In this document: one piece after another, positions 7,916 through 16,012 of the stretch
How the letters are laid out: every line of letters begins with the position of its first letter
How positions within the stretch are numbered: position 1 is the stretch's first letter
NCBI RefSeq assembly: GCF_038039535.1
Contig: NZ_JBBPHP010000038.1
Location: 4,491-68,490 of the forward strand
From: Catalinimonas sp038039535
Lineage (GTDB): Bacteria > Bacteroidota > Bacteroidia > Cytophagales > Cyclobacteriaceae
Direction: 5' to 3'
Length of the DNA: 64,000 nt
The notes under the pieces: generated by a model
Told to the model about the DNA's origin: nothing
Seen by the model: the letters and a program-made list of their open reading frames with translations, nothing else
Database searches by the model: none
Position numbers and translations under genes: made by a program

Positions 7916-9145
7916 ATGCTCTCATCAGAAACTATACAAGTCGTAAAAGCTACTACTCCCGCATTGAAAGAACATGGGAATGCCATTACCATCAGAATGT
8001 ATGAACTGCTTTTTAAACATCACCCTGAGTTAAAAAATATATTTAACATGAGTCATCAGGCTACGGGGATGCAGTCTAGAAGCCTGGCAGATGCCATTTA
8101 TCAGTATGCCTTACACATAGAAAACCTGGAAGCGGTGATTCCTTTGGTAGAACGTGTGGCTCAGAAACATGCCGGGCTTGACATTCGCCCGGAACATTAC
8201 CCTATTGTAGGCAAGTATCTTTTACGGGCCATAGAAGATGTGCTTGGTGATGCTGCTACGGATGAGGTGATAGAAGCCTGGGGAGAAGCATATCAGTTGC
8301 TAGCCAATGTATTTATTAAGCGGGAACAGGAAATATACCATGCCGGTGCGACACAAGAGGGAGGATGGGAAGGATTCCGAAACTTTGTTATCACACGCAG
8401 AGTGAAAGAAAGTAGCATGATTACCTCTTTTTATCTAAAACCTGAGGATGGAAAAGCTATTTTAAGTTTTAAGCCCGGACAATACATTACTTTCAAACTG
8501 AGAATACCCGGGCTGGAGCATACTGTGTTGCGTAACTATAGCCTTTCAGATTCACCGGACAAAGATTACTATAGGGTCAGTATCAAAAGGGAGCCGGGTG
8601 TAATTGATCCTGAGGAGTATCCGATGGGAGTGGCCTCCAACTATTTTCATGATCATCTGCAGGAAGGCTCAGTGGTACCAGTTCATATACCTACTGGAAA
8701 CTTCTTTCTAAATAAAGAATTAGCTCTGCCAGTAATACTGATCAGCGGTGGAGTAGGGCAAACTCCTCTGATGAGCATGTTGAATACATTGGTTGCAGAA
8801 GATTCAAAACGCCCTCTATGGTACATTCATGGAGCAAGAAATGGTAAAGAACACGCTTTTAAGGACCATGTTAAAAGCATAAAACAGCAGTATGATCACA
8901 TCAATACCTACATCTGTTATGAGAGGCCAGGGCCTAATGATGTCTTGGGGAAAGATTATGATGCGAAAGGCCTAATCAACCTGGATCTGATCCAAAAATT
9001 ACTGCCAGAGAAGGAAGCTGACTTTTACTTCTGTGGCCCTAAGGAATTTATGAGAATGTTATATCAATCTCTTACAGCTTGGGGAGTGTCGGAGGAGCGA
9101 ATTCATTTTGAGTTCTTTGGGCCTACTACTGAAATTACGGAGTAA
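7916..9145 (+). CDS. hmp: Flavohemoglobin, nitric oxide dioxygenase
   Basis: The protein converts NO and O2 to nitrate using NAD(P)H. It has all three expected modules in 409 aa: globin (1-140), FAD-binding ferredoxin-reductase barrel (about 150-260) and NAD-binding domain (about 265-405). The haem-pocket residues fall at exactly the E. coli Hmp numbers: Tyr29, Phe43 and the proximal ligand His85. FAD binding is shown by RNYSLSD, and NAD binding by GGVGQTPL and CGPKEFM. It is cytoplasmic. It stands upstream of, and convergent with, a nitrate-reductase-type operon, and about 8 kb from ric, which supports a shared NO role. Confidence 0.97.
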   Translation: MLSSETIQVVKATTPALKEHGNAITIRMYELLFKHHPELKNIFNMSHQATGMQSRSLADAIYQYALHIENLEAVIPLVERVAQKHAGLDIRPEHYPIVGKYLLRAIEDVLGDAATDEVIEAWGEAYQLLANVFIKREQEIYHAGATQEGGWEGFRNFVITRRVKESSMITSFYLKPEDGKAILSFKPGQYITFKLRIPGLEHTVLRNYSLSDSPDKDYYRVSIKREPGVIDPEEYPMGVASNYFHDHLQEGSVVPVHIPTGNFFLNKELALPVILISGGVGQTPLMSMLNTLVAEDSKRPLWYIHGARNGKEHAFKDHVKSIKQQYDHINTYICYERPGPNDVLGKDYDAKGLINLDLIQKLLPEKEADFYFCGPKEFMRMLYQSLTAWGVSEERIHFEFFGPTTEITE

Positions 9146-9169
9146 GCACTAATATATCATCAAAATAAT

Positions 9170-9214
9170 AAAGCTTTCCGGTATTGAGAAAAGTGCTTTA
9201 TTCCGGTAAGCTTT
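9170..9214 (+). repeat. Stem-loop downstream of hmp
   Basis: AAAGCTTTCCGG and CCGGTAAGCTTT form a 12 bp stem with one mismatch around a 21-base loop, 24 nt after the hmp stop. No U-tract follows, so it may be a processing or attenuation structure rather than a classical terminator. Confidence 0.45.
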
Positions 9215-9292
9215 GATGAACAGACACTACTTCTATGCTTCAGTTAGCAAATAGAAAAGGTGTATTCCTAATCCTGTCAAACTGTAACTATC

Positions 9293-9691
9293 ATGAATAA
9301 AGAAACTCAAAATAGAGAGCATGATTCATCTCAAAAACCAGATAGTCCAATGCTTAGCTTTAATTTTCCTTCGTTAATTCGGCAGCTTAAGCATGAAGAA
9401 AGCTGGGCAAAAAATGGGCGCGGTGCCAAAACGCTTCACAAAACTGAGACTATGCGCATTATACTGAATACAATGAAGCCGGGAACCGAAATTAAACCAC
9501 ATCAGGCCAGTGGTCCAATTAGTGTACATGTACTTGAAGGGCAAATAAAGTTCTCTACAGAAAAAGAAGCACGAATACTCCACCAAGGAGAAATGCTAAC
9601 ATTGGAGCAGCATATCCGGCATAGTGTGGATGCCATAGAAGAGACAAGTTTTCTGCTAACTGTATCTCTTCCGAAAAGCCCTCATAGTTAA
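9293..9691 (+). CDS. Cupin-domain protein
   Basis: A 132 aa cytoplasmic protein of the single-domain cupin fold. The core runs from RIILNTMKPGTEIKPHQASGPISVHVLEGQIKF to LTLEQHIRHSVDAIEETSFLLTV. Only some of the usual metal ligands are present: His of KPHQ, His of ISVH and His of IRHSV. Metal binding is therefore possible but not assured. It is similar in layout to small cupins near redox-stress genes. It lies 147 nt after hmp and may be read through from it, or have its own promoter. Function is unknown. Confidence 0.75.
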   Translation: MNKETQNREHDSSQKPDSPMLSFNFPSLIRQLKHEESWAKNGRGAKTLHKTETMRIILNTMKPGTEIKPHQASGPISVHVLEGQIKFSTEKEARILHQGEMLTLEQHIRHSVDAIEETSFLLTVSLPKSPHS

Positions 9692-9694
9692 CCC

Positions 9695-9718
9695 TACTCA
9701 AATTTTAAATTTTGAGTA
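9695..9718. terminator. Bidirectional terminator between convergent genes
   Basis: TACTCAAA and TTTGAGTA form an inverted repeat with a fully A/T centre, placed between the cupin gene (plus strand) and the last gene of the nitrate-reductase-type operon (minus strand). Symmetry and position suit a terminator for both. Confidence 0.5.
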
Positions 9719-9750
9719 TATAAGAGTAAGGATCATATATCTTATACTAA

Positions 9751-10032
9751 TTATTTGTATTTATTTTCTGATAACTCTTTTTTATTTAGTCTTCCTCTGG
9801 CTTCTGGCAGATATTTCAGTAGCCAGAGGCATGTAAAGAAAAGCATCAGTGAGCCAATGAATGCGGCTATGGCGATATCCTGATTTTCATCCAGCGCGTT
9901 GTTGAGAGCACTGTAAAGTAACCATATTTGTATGCTGAGAATGCCGATTAACAGCATGATAATACCCAGCATCAGGGTATTGGTTTTATTGGGATGGGCC
10001 TGGTTTTGAGCATCTCTAAAACTACTCATCAT
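9751..10032 (-). CDS. Small membrane protein of the nitrate-reductase-type operon
   Basis: A 93 aa protein with two hydrophobic helices (about residues 19-41 and 52-72) and charged ends. The start lies 8 nt after the Rieske stop, so it is the last gene of a tight five-gene operon. It does not match NapE or NarI as I know them. It may be an assembly factor or a small membrane subunit. The second Met (MSSFRDAQ) is an equally good start. Confidence 0.6.
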   Translation of the reverse strand: MMSSFRDAQNQAHPNKTNTLMLGIIMLLIGILSIQIWLLYSALNNALDENQDIAIAAFIGSLMLFFTCLWLLKYLPEARGRLNKKELSENKYK

Positions 10033-10040
10033 TTTCCTGT

Positions 10041-10559
10041 TTAGCTTATGGTATCTTTAAACGAAGTTACATACACTTTTTCCTCCCGTACTACCACACT
10101 TAACTGCGGAAGGTCGCGTGGGGGAGGGCCTTGTAGTACTTCACCGGTATCAGCACTGAACCAACCATTGTGGCAGGGGCATTCAATTTTTTTTACCTCA
10201 TCGCGATACACCACGGCACAGGAAAGATGAGTGCATTTTTGCTCAAAGGCACGCCACTCTCCTTCTGCCAGATGGATTAGGATATAGGGGATTTCTTTGG
10301 TACCCTTGATGGCAAACATCGTCATACCACCAACCGGCACATCAGAAGTGTTGCATACAAAATGCTCTCCTTCCAGTTCCTTATCAGGGTAGGCAAAGGA
10401 ACTCAGTACTACATAACCATTGCCCAGCGCCAGCCCCCCTGAAAGGAGACAAAGGAACTTGGCAAATTCACGGCGCGTGATATGCGTTGCTTCATCCTGC
10501 CGTATGGGAAAGTCTCCTTTCCAGTTTGGCGGATTCTTTTCTTTAGGTTTGTAGGCCAT
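10041..10559 (-). CDS. Rieske [2Fe-2S] protein with Tat-type signal
   Basis: A 172 aa electron-transfer protein. Both halves of the Rieske cluster site are present: CTHLSC (about residues 109-114) and CPCHNGWF (about 127-134). Each supplies one Cys and one His ligand, plus the disulfide cysteines. The N-terminus carries TRREFAKF followed by a hydrophobic stretch (residues 28-55), a good twin-arginine signal or anchor, so the cluster domain should face the periplasm. Spacing is 12 nt after the ferredoxin gene and 8 nt before the small membrane gene. A Rieske subunit is unusual beside a NasA/NarB-like enzyme. It may pass electrons between quinol or cytochrome b and the complex. Confidence 0.9.
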   Translation of the reverse strand: MAYKPKEKNPPNWKGDFPIRQDEATHITRREFAKFLCLLSGGLALGNGYVVLSSFAYPDKELEGEHFVCNTSDVPVGGMTMFAIKGTKEIPYILIHLAEGEWRAFEQKCTHLSCAVVYRDEVKKIECPCHNGWFSADTGEVLQGPPPRDLPQLSVVVREEKVYVTSFKDTIS

Positions 10560-10571
10560 CGGTAAATTAGC

Positions 10572-11147
10572 TTAATGTACTTTTAGTTCTTTACTTCCTT
10601 TTGGCATCATCACATTCACTTTGGTATGCACTGTTTGCGCACCAAATTTAAAGGTATTGACAGGATCACTATTCGGACGTTTTTTACGCATCTCTTCCCG
10701 CGTTCCATAATACAAGGCACCACTGGGGCAGACAGTCGCACACATAGGTTTTTTTCCTACACTGGTGCGGTCATAGCAAAGGTTACACTTCATCATGAGC
10801 TCGGCTGCTTCCATCTTTTTAGGAACACCAAAAGGACACGCCATTACGCAATTGGAACAACCAATACAGCGGGAAGTATTGGCTGAATGAACTACTCCGC
10901 TACTGTCTTTTGAAATGGCGTCAGCAGGACACACATTAGCACAGGCAGGATCTTCACAATGCATACAGACTTGCACAGTGGTTTGCACAGAATGTGCTCT
11001 ATCCACATAGTTTACATGGATCATGGTTTCCTGCCCGTTAGTTTCACATTCGGCACAAGCTGTTTCACAGGCATGGCAACCGATGCAGCGCTGCATATCT
11101 ACAAAAAATTCCATGTCCTGATCAAAATTCTCTTCTGGTTCTGGCAT
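10572..11147 (-). CDS. Four-cluster [4Fe-4S] ferredoxin subunit (NrfC/DmsB-like)
   Basis: A 191 aa electron-transfer subunit with four cysteine clusters in the DmsB/NrfC/NarH pattern: CIGCHACETAC, CMHCEDPACANVC, CIGCSNCVMAC and CNLC...CATVC. It would wire the molybdopterin subunit to the membrane partner. There is no signal peptide, so it should be cytoplasmic unless it travels with a Tat partner, and the catalytic subunit shows no Tat signal. It lies between the catalytic subunit (30 nt upstream) and the Rieske gene (12 nt downstream). Confidence 0.92.
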   Translation of the reverse strand: MPEPEENFDQDMEFFVDMQRCIGCHACETACAECETNGQETMIHVNYVDRAHSVQTTVQVCMHCEDPACANVCPADAISKDSSGVVHSANTSRCIGCSNCVMACPFGVPKKMEAAELMMKCNLCYDRTSVGKKPMCATVCPSGALYYGTREEMRKKRPNSDPVNTFKFGAQTVHTKVNVMMPKGSKELKVH

Positions 11148-11177
11148 AGGTTTCTCTTTTATATAATTGAAAAAATA

Positions 11178-13394
11178 TTAAACACTCTGGTAAGCATCAG
11201 ATTCAGATACTGGTGGCGCTTTTCGTCCCAAAGGAACCAGCTTACAGGCACACACCTTAAATTCCGGAATCTTTGATATCGGATCAAGATTTCCTATGGT
11301 TAGCTGATTTGCTGATTTTTTTCCACCCCAGTGATAGGGGATAAAAACAGTGTCGGACCGTATGGTGGTTACTACTTGTGCCGGAAACTCCGCTTCCCCT
11401 CTTCTGGTGACTACCTTTACCAGGTCACGATCTTGTATGCCAAATTGTTGAGCAAGGCTTGGGTGAATTTCCAGTAAAGGTTCCGGGTATTGATCCAGCA
11501 GTTTTCCGATGCGGCGTGTTTGGGTACCACTCAGGTACTGCGAGACCACCCTTCCTGTAGTAAGCACTACTGGATACTCTTTATCTGTAGGTTCGCCCGG
11601 ATCACGATAAGGGGCCGGATTAAAATGTGCTTTACCGTCAGGAGTAGCGAATTTTCTATCTTCCCACAGTCTAGGCGTGCCAGGATGGTCCAGGCTAGGG
11701 CAGGGCCAGAAAACACCATAATTTTTTAATATTTTCTCATAAGTGATACCATAGTAATCAGCGGTACCGCCTTTGGAAGCTACTCTGAGTTCATTAAAAA
11801 TCGCTTCACTATTTTCAAAGGCGAATTTGTCGCCAGCGCCCAGTCTTGTGGCTAATTCCTTAAGAATAGAGGCATCAGTACGTGCCTCTCCAGGAGGAGT
11901 TACTGCTGCATTGATTTTTATCACCCGGCCTTCTGCCGAAGTAACAGTTCCTTCTTCCTCTTCATGCAGGGCACCCGACAGTACTACATTGGCATGACGT
12001 GCAGTTTCATTTAAAAAGAAATCAATGGCTACATAATACTCCAGCTTTTCCAGTGCCTCACGAACCATATTATTATTTGGTAAAGAAACTACCGGATTAA
12101 AACAAATTGATATTAAACCCTTGATTTCACCTCTGTGAATGGCCTCCAGAATTTCATAAGCGGTAAGACCTTTGCCGGGCATATCTTTCTCATCAATGCC
12201 CCAAACGTCCGCGATATATTTACGATGTTCCGGGTTGGTAATATCGCGGTTACCAGGTAGTTGGTCACACTTATGTCCGTGTTCACGCCCTCCCTGTCCA
12301 TTTCCCTGGCCGGTGATGGTGCCATAACCGCAATAAGGTTTACCAATTCTACCAGTAGCCAATACCAGATTAATACACCCCAATACATTATCAACACCTT
12401 TGGAATGGTGCTCTATTCCTCGGGCATGCATCATAAAGCTGGTTTTAGCCTGCCCCCACATAGCTGCGGCTTGCTTAATGCTTTCTGCGGGTATGCCTGT
12501 TACTACTTCAGCCCATTCCAGACTATAATCTTTTACAGCAGCAATGGTATCTTCAAACCCACTGGTATGTTGATCAATAAAATCATGATCCAGCCAGTCA
12601 TTTTCTACAAGTTGCTGTAACATAGCGCCGTATAAAGCCGAGTCAGTACCCGGACGTACAGGTAGGTGCAGATCCGCAGTGCGGGCCACAGGTGTTACCC
12701 GAGGATCTACGACGATGAGTTTGGCGCCATTGTCACGGGCTTCCCAGATATAATGGATCAGGGTAGGAAAAGTTTCACTGACGTTTGACCCACAGATCAT
12801 GATCACCTCCGCATGTTTTAAATCAGCCCAACTGTTAGAGATGCGATCCAGACCGAAGGCTTTTTTGTTGCCTGCCCCAGCGCTTACCATACACAGTCGG
12901 CCGTTATAATCAAGGTTTGCTGTCTTGAGTGCTACTCTCGCAAACTTACCGACCATATAACTCAACTCATTGGTGAGCGACACACCGGAGAGCATAGCAA
13001 AAGCGTCATTTCCATAGGTGCTTTGAATACGCTTGATTTCAGAAACCGTTCTGCTCATGGCCGTTTCCCAATCCACCGCTTTAAAACCTTCACCTTCCAC
13101 TCGCTCAAGAGGAGAAAGCAGGCGGTCGGGGTGGTTATTCTGTAGGTAGCGTGCGACTCCCTTAGGACACATGCGGCCTTCGTTGAAAGGGAACTCCATC
13201 CAGGGTTCAAAGCCTACCACCGTATTGTCTTTTACTTTTAACTGTAAGCCGCACTGCATTCCGCAAAAACAGCAATGCGTTTTTACCAGCTTATCAGGGT
13301 CGGCGTGGCCATGGAAGCCCTGTTTGGGAGCATAGGCCTTATGGGGGCCATAGTTTTCTATTATTTTATCAACCGAAGTCGGTAGTTTTGCCAT
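11178..13394 (-). CDS. Molybdopterin oxidoreductase, NasA/NarB/NapA-like nitrate reductase catalytic subunit
   Basis: A 738 aa member of the bis-MGD molybdoenzyme family, close in length to cyanobacterial NarB. The N-terminal [4Fe-4S] site reads CCFCGMQC with the fourth Cys in RMCPKG. The likely Mo ligand is the Cys of GRLCMVSAG, which aligns with the Cys of NapA-type enzymes. The C-terminal MGD-binding domain (about 600-738) is present, with TGRVVSQYLSGTQTRR. No Tat signal is seen, so the enzyme is probably cytoplasmic, like assimilatory nitrate reductases. However, no nitrite reductase is adjacent, and the operon adds ferredoxin, Rieske and membrane subunits as a respiratory enzyme would. 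Nitrate is the most likely substrate, but others cannot be excluded. Confidence 0.9.
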   Translation of the reverse strand: MAKLPTSVDKIIENYGPHKAYAPKQGFHGHADPDKLVKTHCCFCGMQCGLQLKVKDNTVVGFEPWMEFPFNEGRMCPKGVARYLQNNHPDRLLSPLERVEGEGFKAVDWETAMSRTVSEIKRIQSTYGNDAFAMLSGVSLTNELSYMVGKFARVALKTANLDYNGRLCMVSAGAGNKKAFGLDRISNSWADLKHAEVIMICGSNVSETFPTLIHYIWEARDNGAKLIVVDPRVTPVARTADLHLPVRPGTDSALYGAMLQQLVENDWLDHDFIDQHTSGFEDTIAAVKDYSLEWAEVVTGIPAESIKQAAAMWGQAKTSFMMHARGIEHHSKGVDNVLGCINLVLATGRIGKPYCGYGTITGQGNGQGGREHGHKCDQLPGNRDITNPEHRKYIADVWGIDEKDMPGKGLTAYEILEAIHRGEIKGLISICFNPVVSLPNNNMVREALEKLEYYVAIDFFLNETARHANVVLSGALHEEEEGTVTSAEGRVIKINAAVTPPGEARTDASILKELATRLGAGDKFAFENSEAIFNELRVASKGGTADYYGITYEKILKNYGVFWPCPSLDHPGTPRLWEDRKFATPDGKAHFNPAPYRDPGEPTDKEYPVVLTTGRVVSQYLSGTQTRRIGKLLDQYPEPLLEIHPSLAQQFGIQDRDLVKVVTRRGEAEFPAQVVTTIRSDTVFIPYHWGGKKSANQLTIGNLDPISKIPEFKVCACKLVPLGRKAPPVSESDAYQSV

Positions 13395-13414
13395 ACTCTT
13401 AGTTTTTTGAAGTA

Positions 13415-14470
13415 TTATCCAAAGAATCTCCCTTGCTGATTACGAGCTGCCAAATGAGCTTTTGCAAGCGCTGATCTCTTCCCTTCTGGGCTGTAATCAA
13501 GGTGGTTTTCTCCATTCTCCAAATCAAAATTGAAGTCTAATTCTTTGGTTACTTTTTTAAGATCGTTGATATGAAGTTGCGTTGCGAACTCCTCACCGGT
13601 ATGAGGGCATACTGCCATACCCTGTTTTTCTCCTTCTCTTCGGTATACATTGGTCCCTAACTGAGCTGGGCGCTGGAAAATGTGAAAAAATTTACCAAAA
13701 GGAATCCACACCAGAAATAAAATTACTGTAATAGCATGCGTAACAGACATAAACTCAAAGGTCTTACCCTGCATGAAGGAGTAATCAAATGTTAATCCCA
13801 AACCTGTAACAGAAATTGCCAGCAGTAAAACCAGTGGTAACCAGTCATCCTGGAAAGATTGCGTAGCAATAAGCCCTCCATGCGTTAAGCGGCGACGCAT
13901 CATCATAATAGCTCCGACAATAACCAATAGTGAGCACCAGTTAAGGATGTGAAAAGCATTAAAAGCAACAAAGCCGCCCAATGTAAATTCTGAAACAGGG
14001 AAGCCAAACACATGCGCTTCATAGATATTGATAGTATCTGGCTTGAGTGTAAAATGTATCCATCCGAAGGTGAGTGGAATGGTCACAAGAAAGGCCAGCA
14101 TACAGCCGGTGGCAAGCATAAAGTGTCCCATCCATCGGGTTCTTCCTCTCGGGTAGATAAAGCGCTGAAACAGAATGTTTTTGATAAACTGACTGACGAC
14201 AAATCCGGTATAAGGAATAAACCTTTTGCTAAACACAAACTGCCAGGTCCTTCGCCAGTAAAGCCTGGTTGGAGGGCGCTGTAGCCATACAGAATAGCGA
14301 TAGACAATCCCAAAAACGGCAAATATGGTCCCAAACAGGTAAGCGATAAGAGCCGCATCAAAGTTTTGCAGGTCCCGTGAGCCGACATACACCAGCACAA
14401 TGACCATAATCATCGCGATGGTAGCATTGAGTAGGGCTTTTCTGTTTAGTGTTGCAAATATTTTGAACAT
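13415..14470 (-). CDS. Cytochrome-b-like membrane subunit of the nitrate-reductase-type complex
   Basis: A 351 aa polytopic membrane protein with about eight helices over the first 270 residues, then a soluble tail of about 80 residues. Histidines occur in or beside helices (GHFML, EAHVFG, FHILNW, VTHAIT, FFHIFQRP) and could bind two haems b, as in NarI-type quinol dehydrogenases. The tail contains CPHTGEEFATQLHINDLKK and is not a domain I recognise. It is the first gene of the five-gene operon and lies 20 nt before the catalytic subunit. Quinol oxidation for the complex is the inferred role. Haem binding is not proven by sequence alone. Confidence 0.72.
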   Translation of the reverse strand: MFKIFATLNRKALLNATIAMIMVIVLVYVGSRDLQNFDAALIAYLFGTIFAVFGIVYRYSVWLQRPPTRLYWRRTWQFVFSKRFIPYTGFVVSQFIKNILFQRFIYPRGRTRWMGHFMLATGCMLAFLVTIPLTFGWIHFTLKPDTINIYEAHVFGFPVSEFTLGGFVAFNAFHILNWCSLLVIVGAIMMMRRRLTHGGLIATQSFQDDWLPLVLLLAISVTGLGLTFDYSFMQGKTFEFMSVTHAITVILFLVWIPFGKFFHIFQRPAQLGTNVYRREGEKQGMAVCPHTGEEFATQLHINDLKKVTKELDFNFDLENGENHLDYSPEGKRSALAKAHLAARNQQGRFFG

Positions 14471-14809
14471 ATTACCAGCCTATTAAAGTAGTCATTGCTA
14501 TAAAAAAAATCCCTGTTCGTTTAGGAGCTGTTATCATCACGCAGGAAAAATTTAAAAAAGTAATAATTTTACTTGCCTGTTACAGATTATTATTGCGAAT
14601 TTTTAAATTAAGTAATATAAACTGAATCACAAAATTCGTGAGCTGTGAATCAGAAACAGTTGCAATAACTCTTTTTAAACTTTCCTTTCAAATGACTAAT
14701 ATCATCTTTTTAGCTGATCAATATTAAATAAATTCGCTTCATGAGGAGTTTTATTGTGTCAAACTATTCTATAAAAAATTAATCAACATAAATAGCATAA
14801 ATTATTATC
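14471..14809. promoter_or_regulatory. Divergent promoter region, nitrate-reductase-type operon / TDT transporter
   Basis: This 339 bp, AT-rich region separates two divergent transcription units. It holds one FNR-like palindrome (14692-14705). I see no gene in it, and no clear TAnnTTTG box for either direction. Confidence 0.5.
14692..14705. promoter_or_regulatory. FNR/DNR-like palindrome
   Basis: ATGACTAATATCAT matches the FNR-family pattern TTGAT-N4-ATCAA at TGA and ATCA, with mismatches at the outer bases and at the T of the left half. It lies about 105 bp before the TDT transporter and 220 bp before the oxidoreductase operon. Confidence 0.35.
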
Positions 14810-15859
14810 ATGAATATATTTTCTCTACTCAAAGCTGAAGTAAAAAGCCTGTTTCCTGCTTACTTTGCTTTGGTGATGTCAACCGGTATTGTGTCTATTG
14901 CAGCTTTTCTTTTAGACTTTCCAACCATCAGCGATATGCTTTTCTGGATCAATAATATAGCTTTTGCTGTGTTGTTGTGCATGTTGTTTTTACGTGTATT
15001 ATTTTTCTTTTCTTCCTTTATGGAAGACTTTGATTCGCACGCCAAAGGAGCCGGTTTTTTTACGCTGGTGGCTGCTTCCTGCATTTTAGGAGTACAGTAC
15101 GTTCTTTTAAAAGGTATGTATAAACCGGCTATCGTCCTCTGGTTTTTTGCTTTGATTATCTGGGTGATATTAATCTATGCTTTTTTTGTACTTGTGACTA
15201 TAAAAAAAGAAAAACCTACTCTGGAAAAAGGCATCAATGGGATTTGGTTAGTCATTGTAGTCGCCACACAAGCTGTTTCAATATTAGGTACATTACTCTC
15301 TGACCAACTACCTTTTCCAGAGGAAAGGGTGCTGTTCTTAACCCTTTCCGGTTTTTTACTAGGCTGCATGTTGTATATCATCCTGATCACGCTGATTTTT
15401 TACAGGCTTACTTTCTTTCCAATGCGGGCAGAGGAATTTGCTCCTCCCTTCTGGATTAATATGGGAGCCGTAGCTATTAGTACTTTGTCAGGGGCAACGC
15501 TTATTCTTACCATTGAAGAGGCCACAGGTCTTATAGAATTTATTCCTTTTATTAAAGGTTTTAGCCTGTTTTTTTGGGCTACTGGTACCTGGTGGATACC
15601 TATTATTGTCATATTAGGCATATGGAGACACATCTACAATAAGATTCCACTTTTCTATCATCCGCAATATTGGGGTATGGTATTCCCCTTAGGCATGTAT
15701 ACAGTTTGTACATGGCGACTGAGTCAGGCGCTGGAGTTACCTTATCTACAACTCATTCCTACTGGTTTTATTTATTTTGCGCTGGTTGCCTGGTTTATTA
15801 CTTTTTTGGGCTTATGTATTACTTTAATAAAAGGACTAGGGCATTTGAAACCCCAGTAA
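14810..15859 (+). CDS. TDT-family transporter (TehA/SLAC1-like)
   Basis: A 349 aa inner-membrane protein with about ten helices throughout. It opens with PAYFALVMSTGIVSIA, the typical first-helix pattern of the tellurite-resistance / dicarboxylate transporter family, which also includes SLAC1 anion channels. Members carry anions such as malate, sulfite, nitrate or chloride. The gene is divergent from the nitrate-reductase-type operon and upstream of a ClC channel. An anion such as nitrate or nitrite is thus an attractive but unproven substrate. Confidence 0.85.
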   Translation: MNIFSLLKAEVKSLFPAYFALVMSTGIVSIAAFLLDFPTISDMLFWINNIAFAVLLCMLFLRVLFFFSSFMEDFDSHAKGAGFFTLVAASCILGVQYVLLKGMYKPAIVLWFFALIIWVILIYAFFVLVTIKKEKPTLEKGINGIWLVIVVATQAVSILGTLLSDQLPFPEERVLFLTLSGFLLGCMLYIILITLIFYRLTFFPMRAEEFAPPFWINMGAVAISTLSGATLILTIEEATGLIEFIPFIKGFSLFFWATGTWWIPIIVILGIWRHIYNKIPLFYHPQYWGMVFPLGMYTVCTWRLSQALELPYLQLIPTGFIYFALVAWFITFLGLCITLIKGLGHLKPQ

Positions 15860-16012
15860 GAAGATGGGCAGATTAATCATGCATAATTTCTGTTATCATT
15901 TTATGTTTGAATTTAAATGGCAGCTGGTGCCAAAAAGATACTTTTTTTTCAGCTATTTATAACTCACCTAATTGCCGCTTGGGTTGACAACCTTTTGATC
16001 GTATTTCATTAC

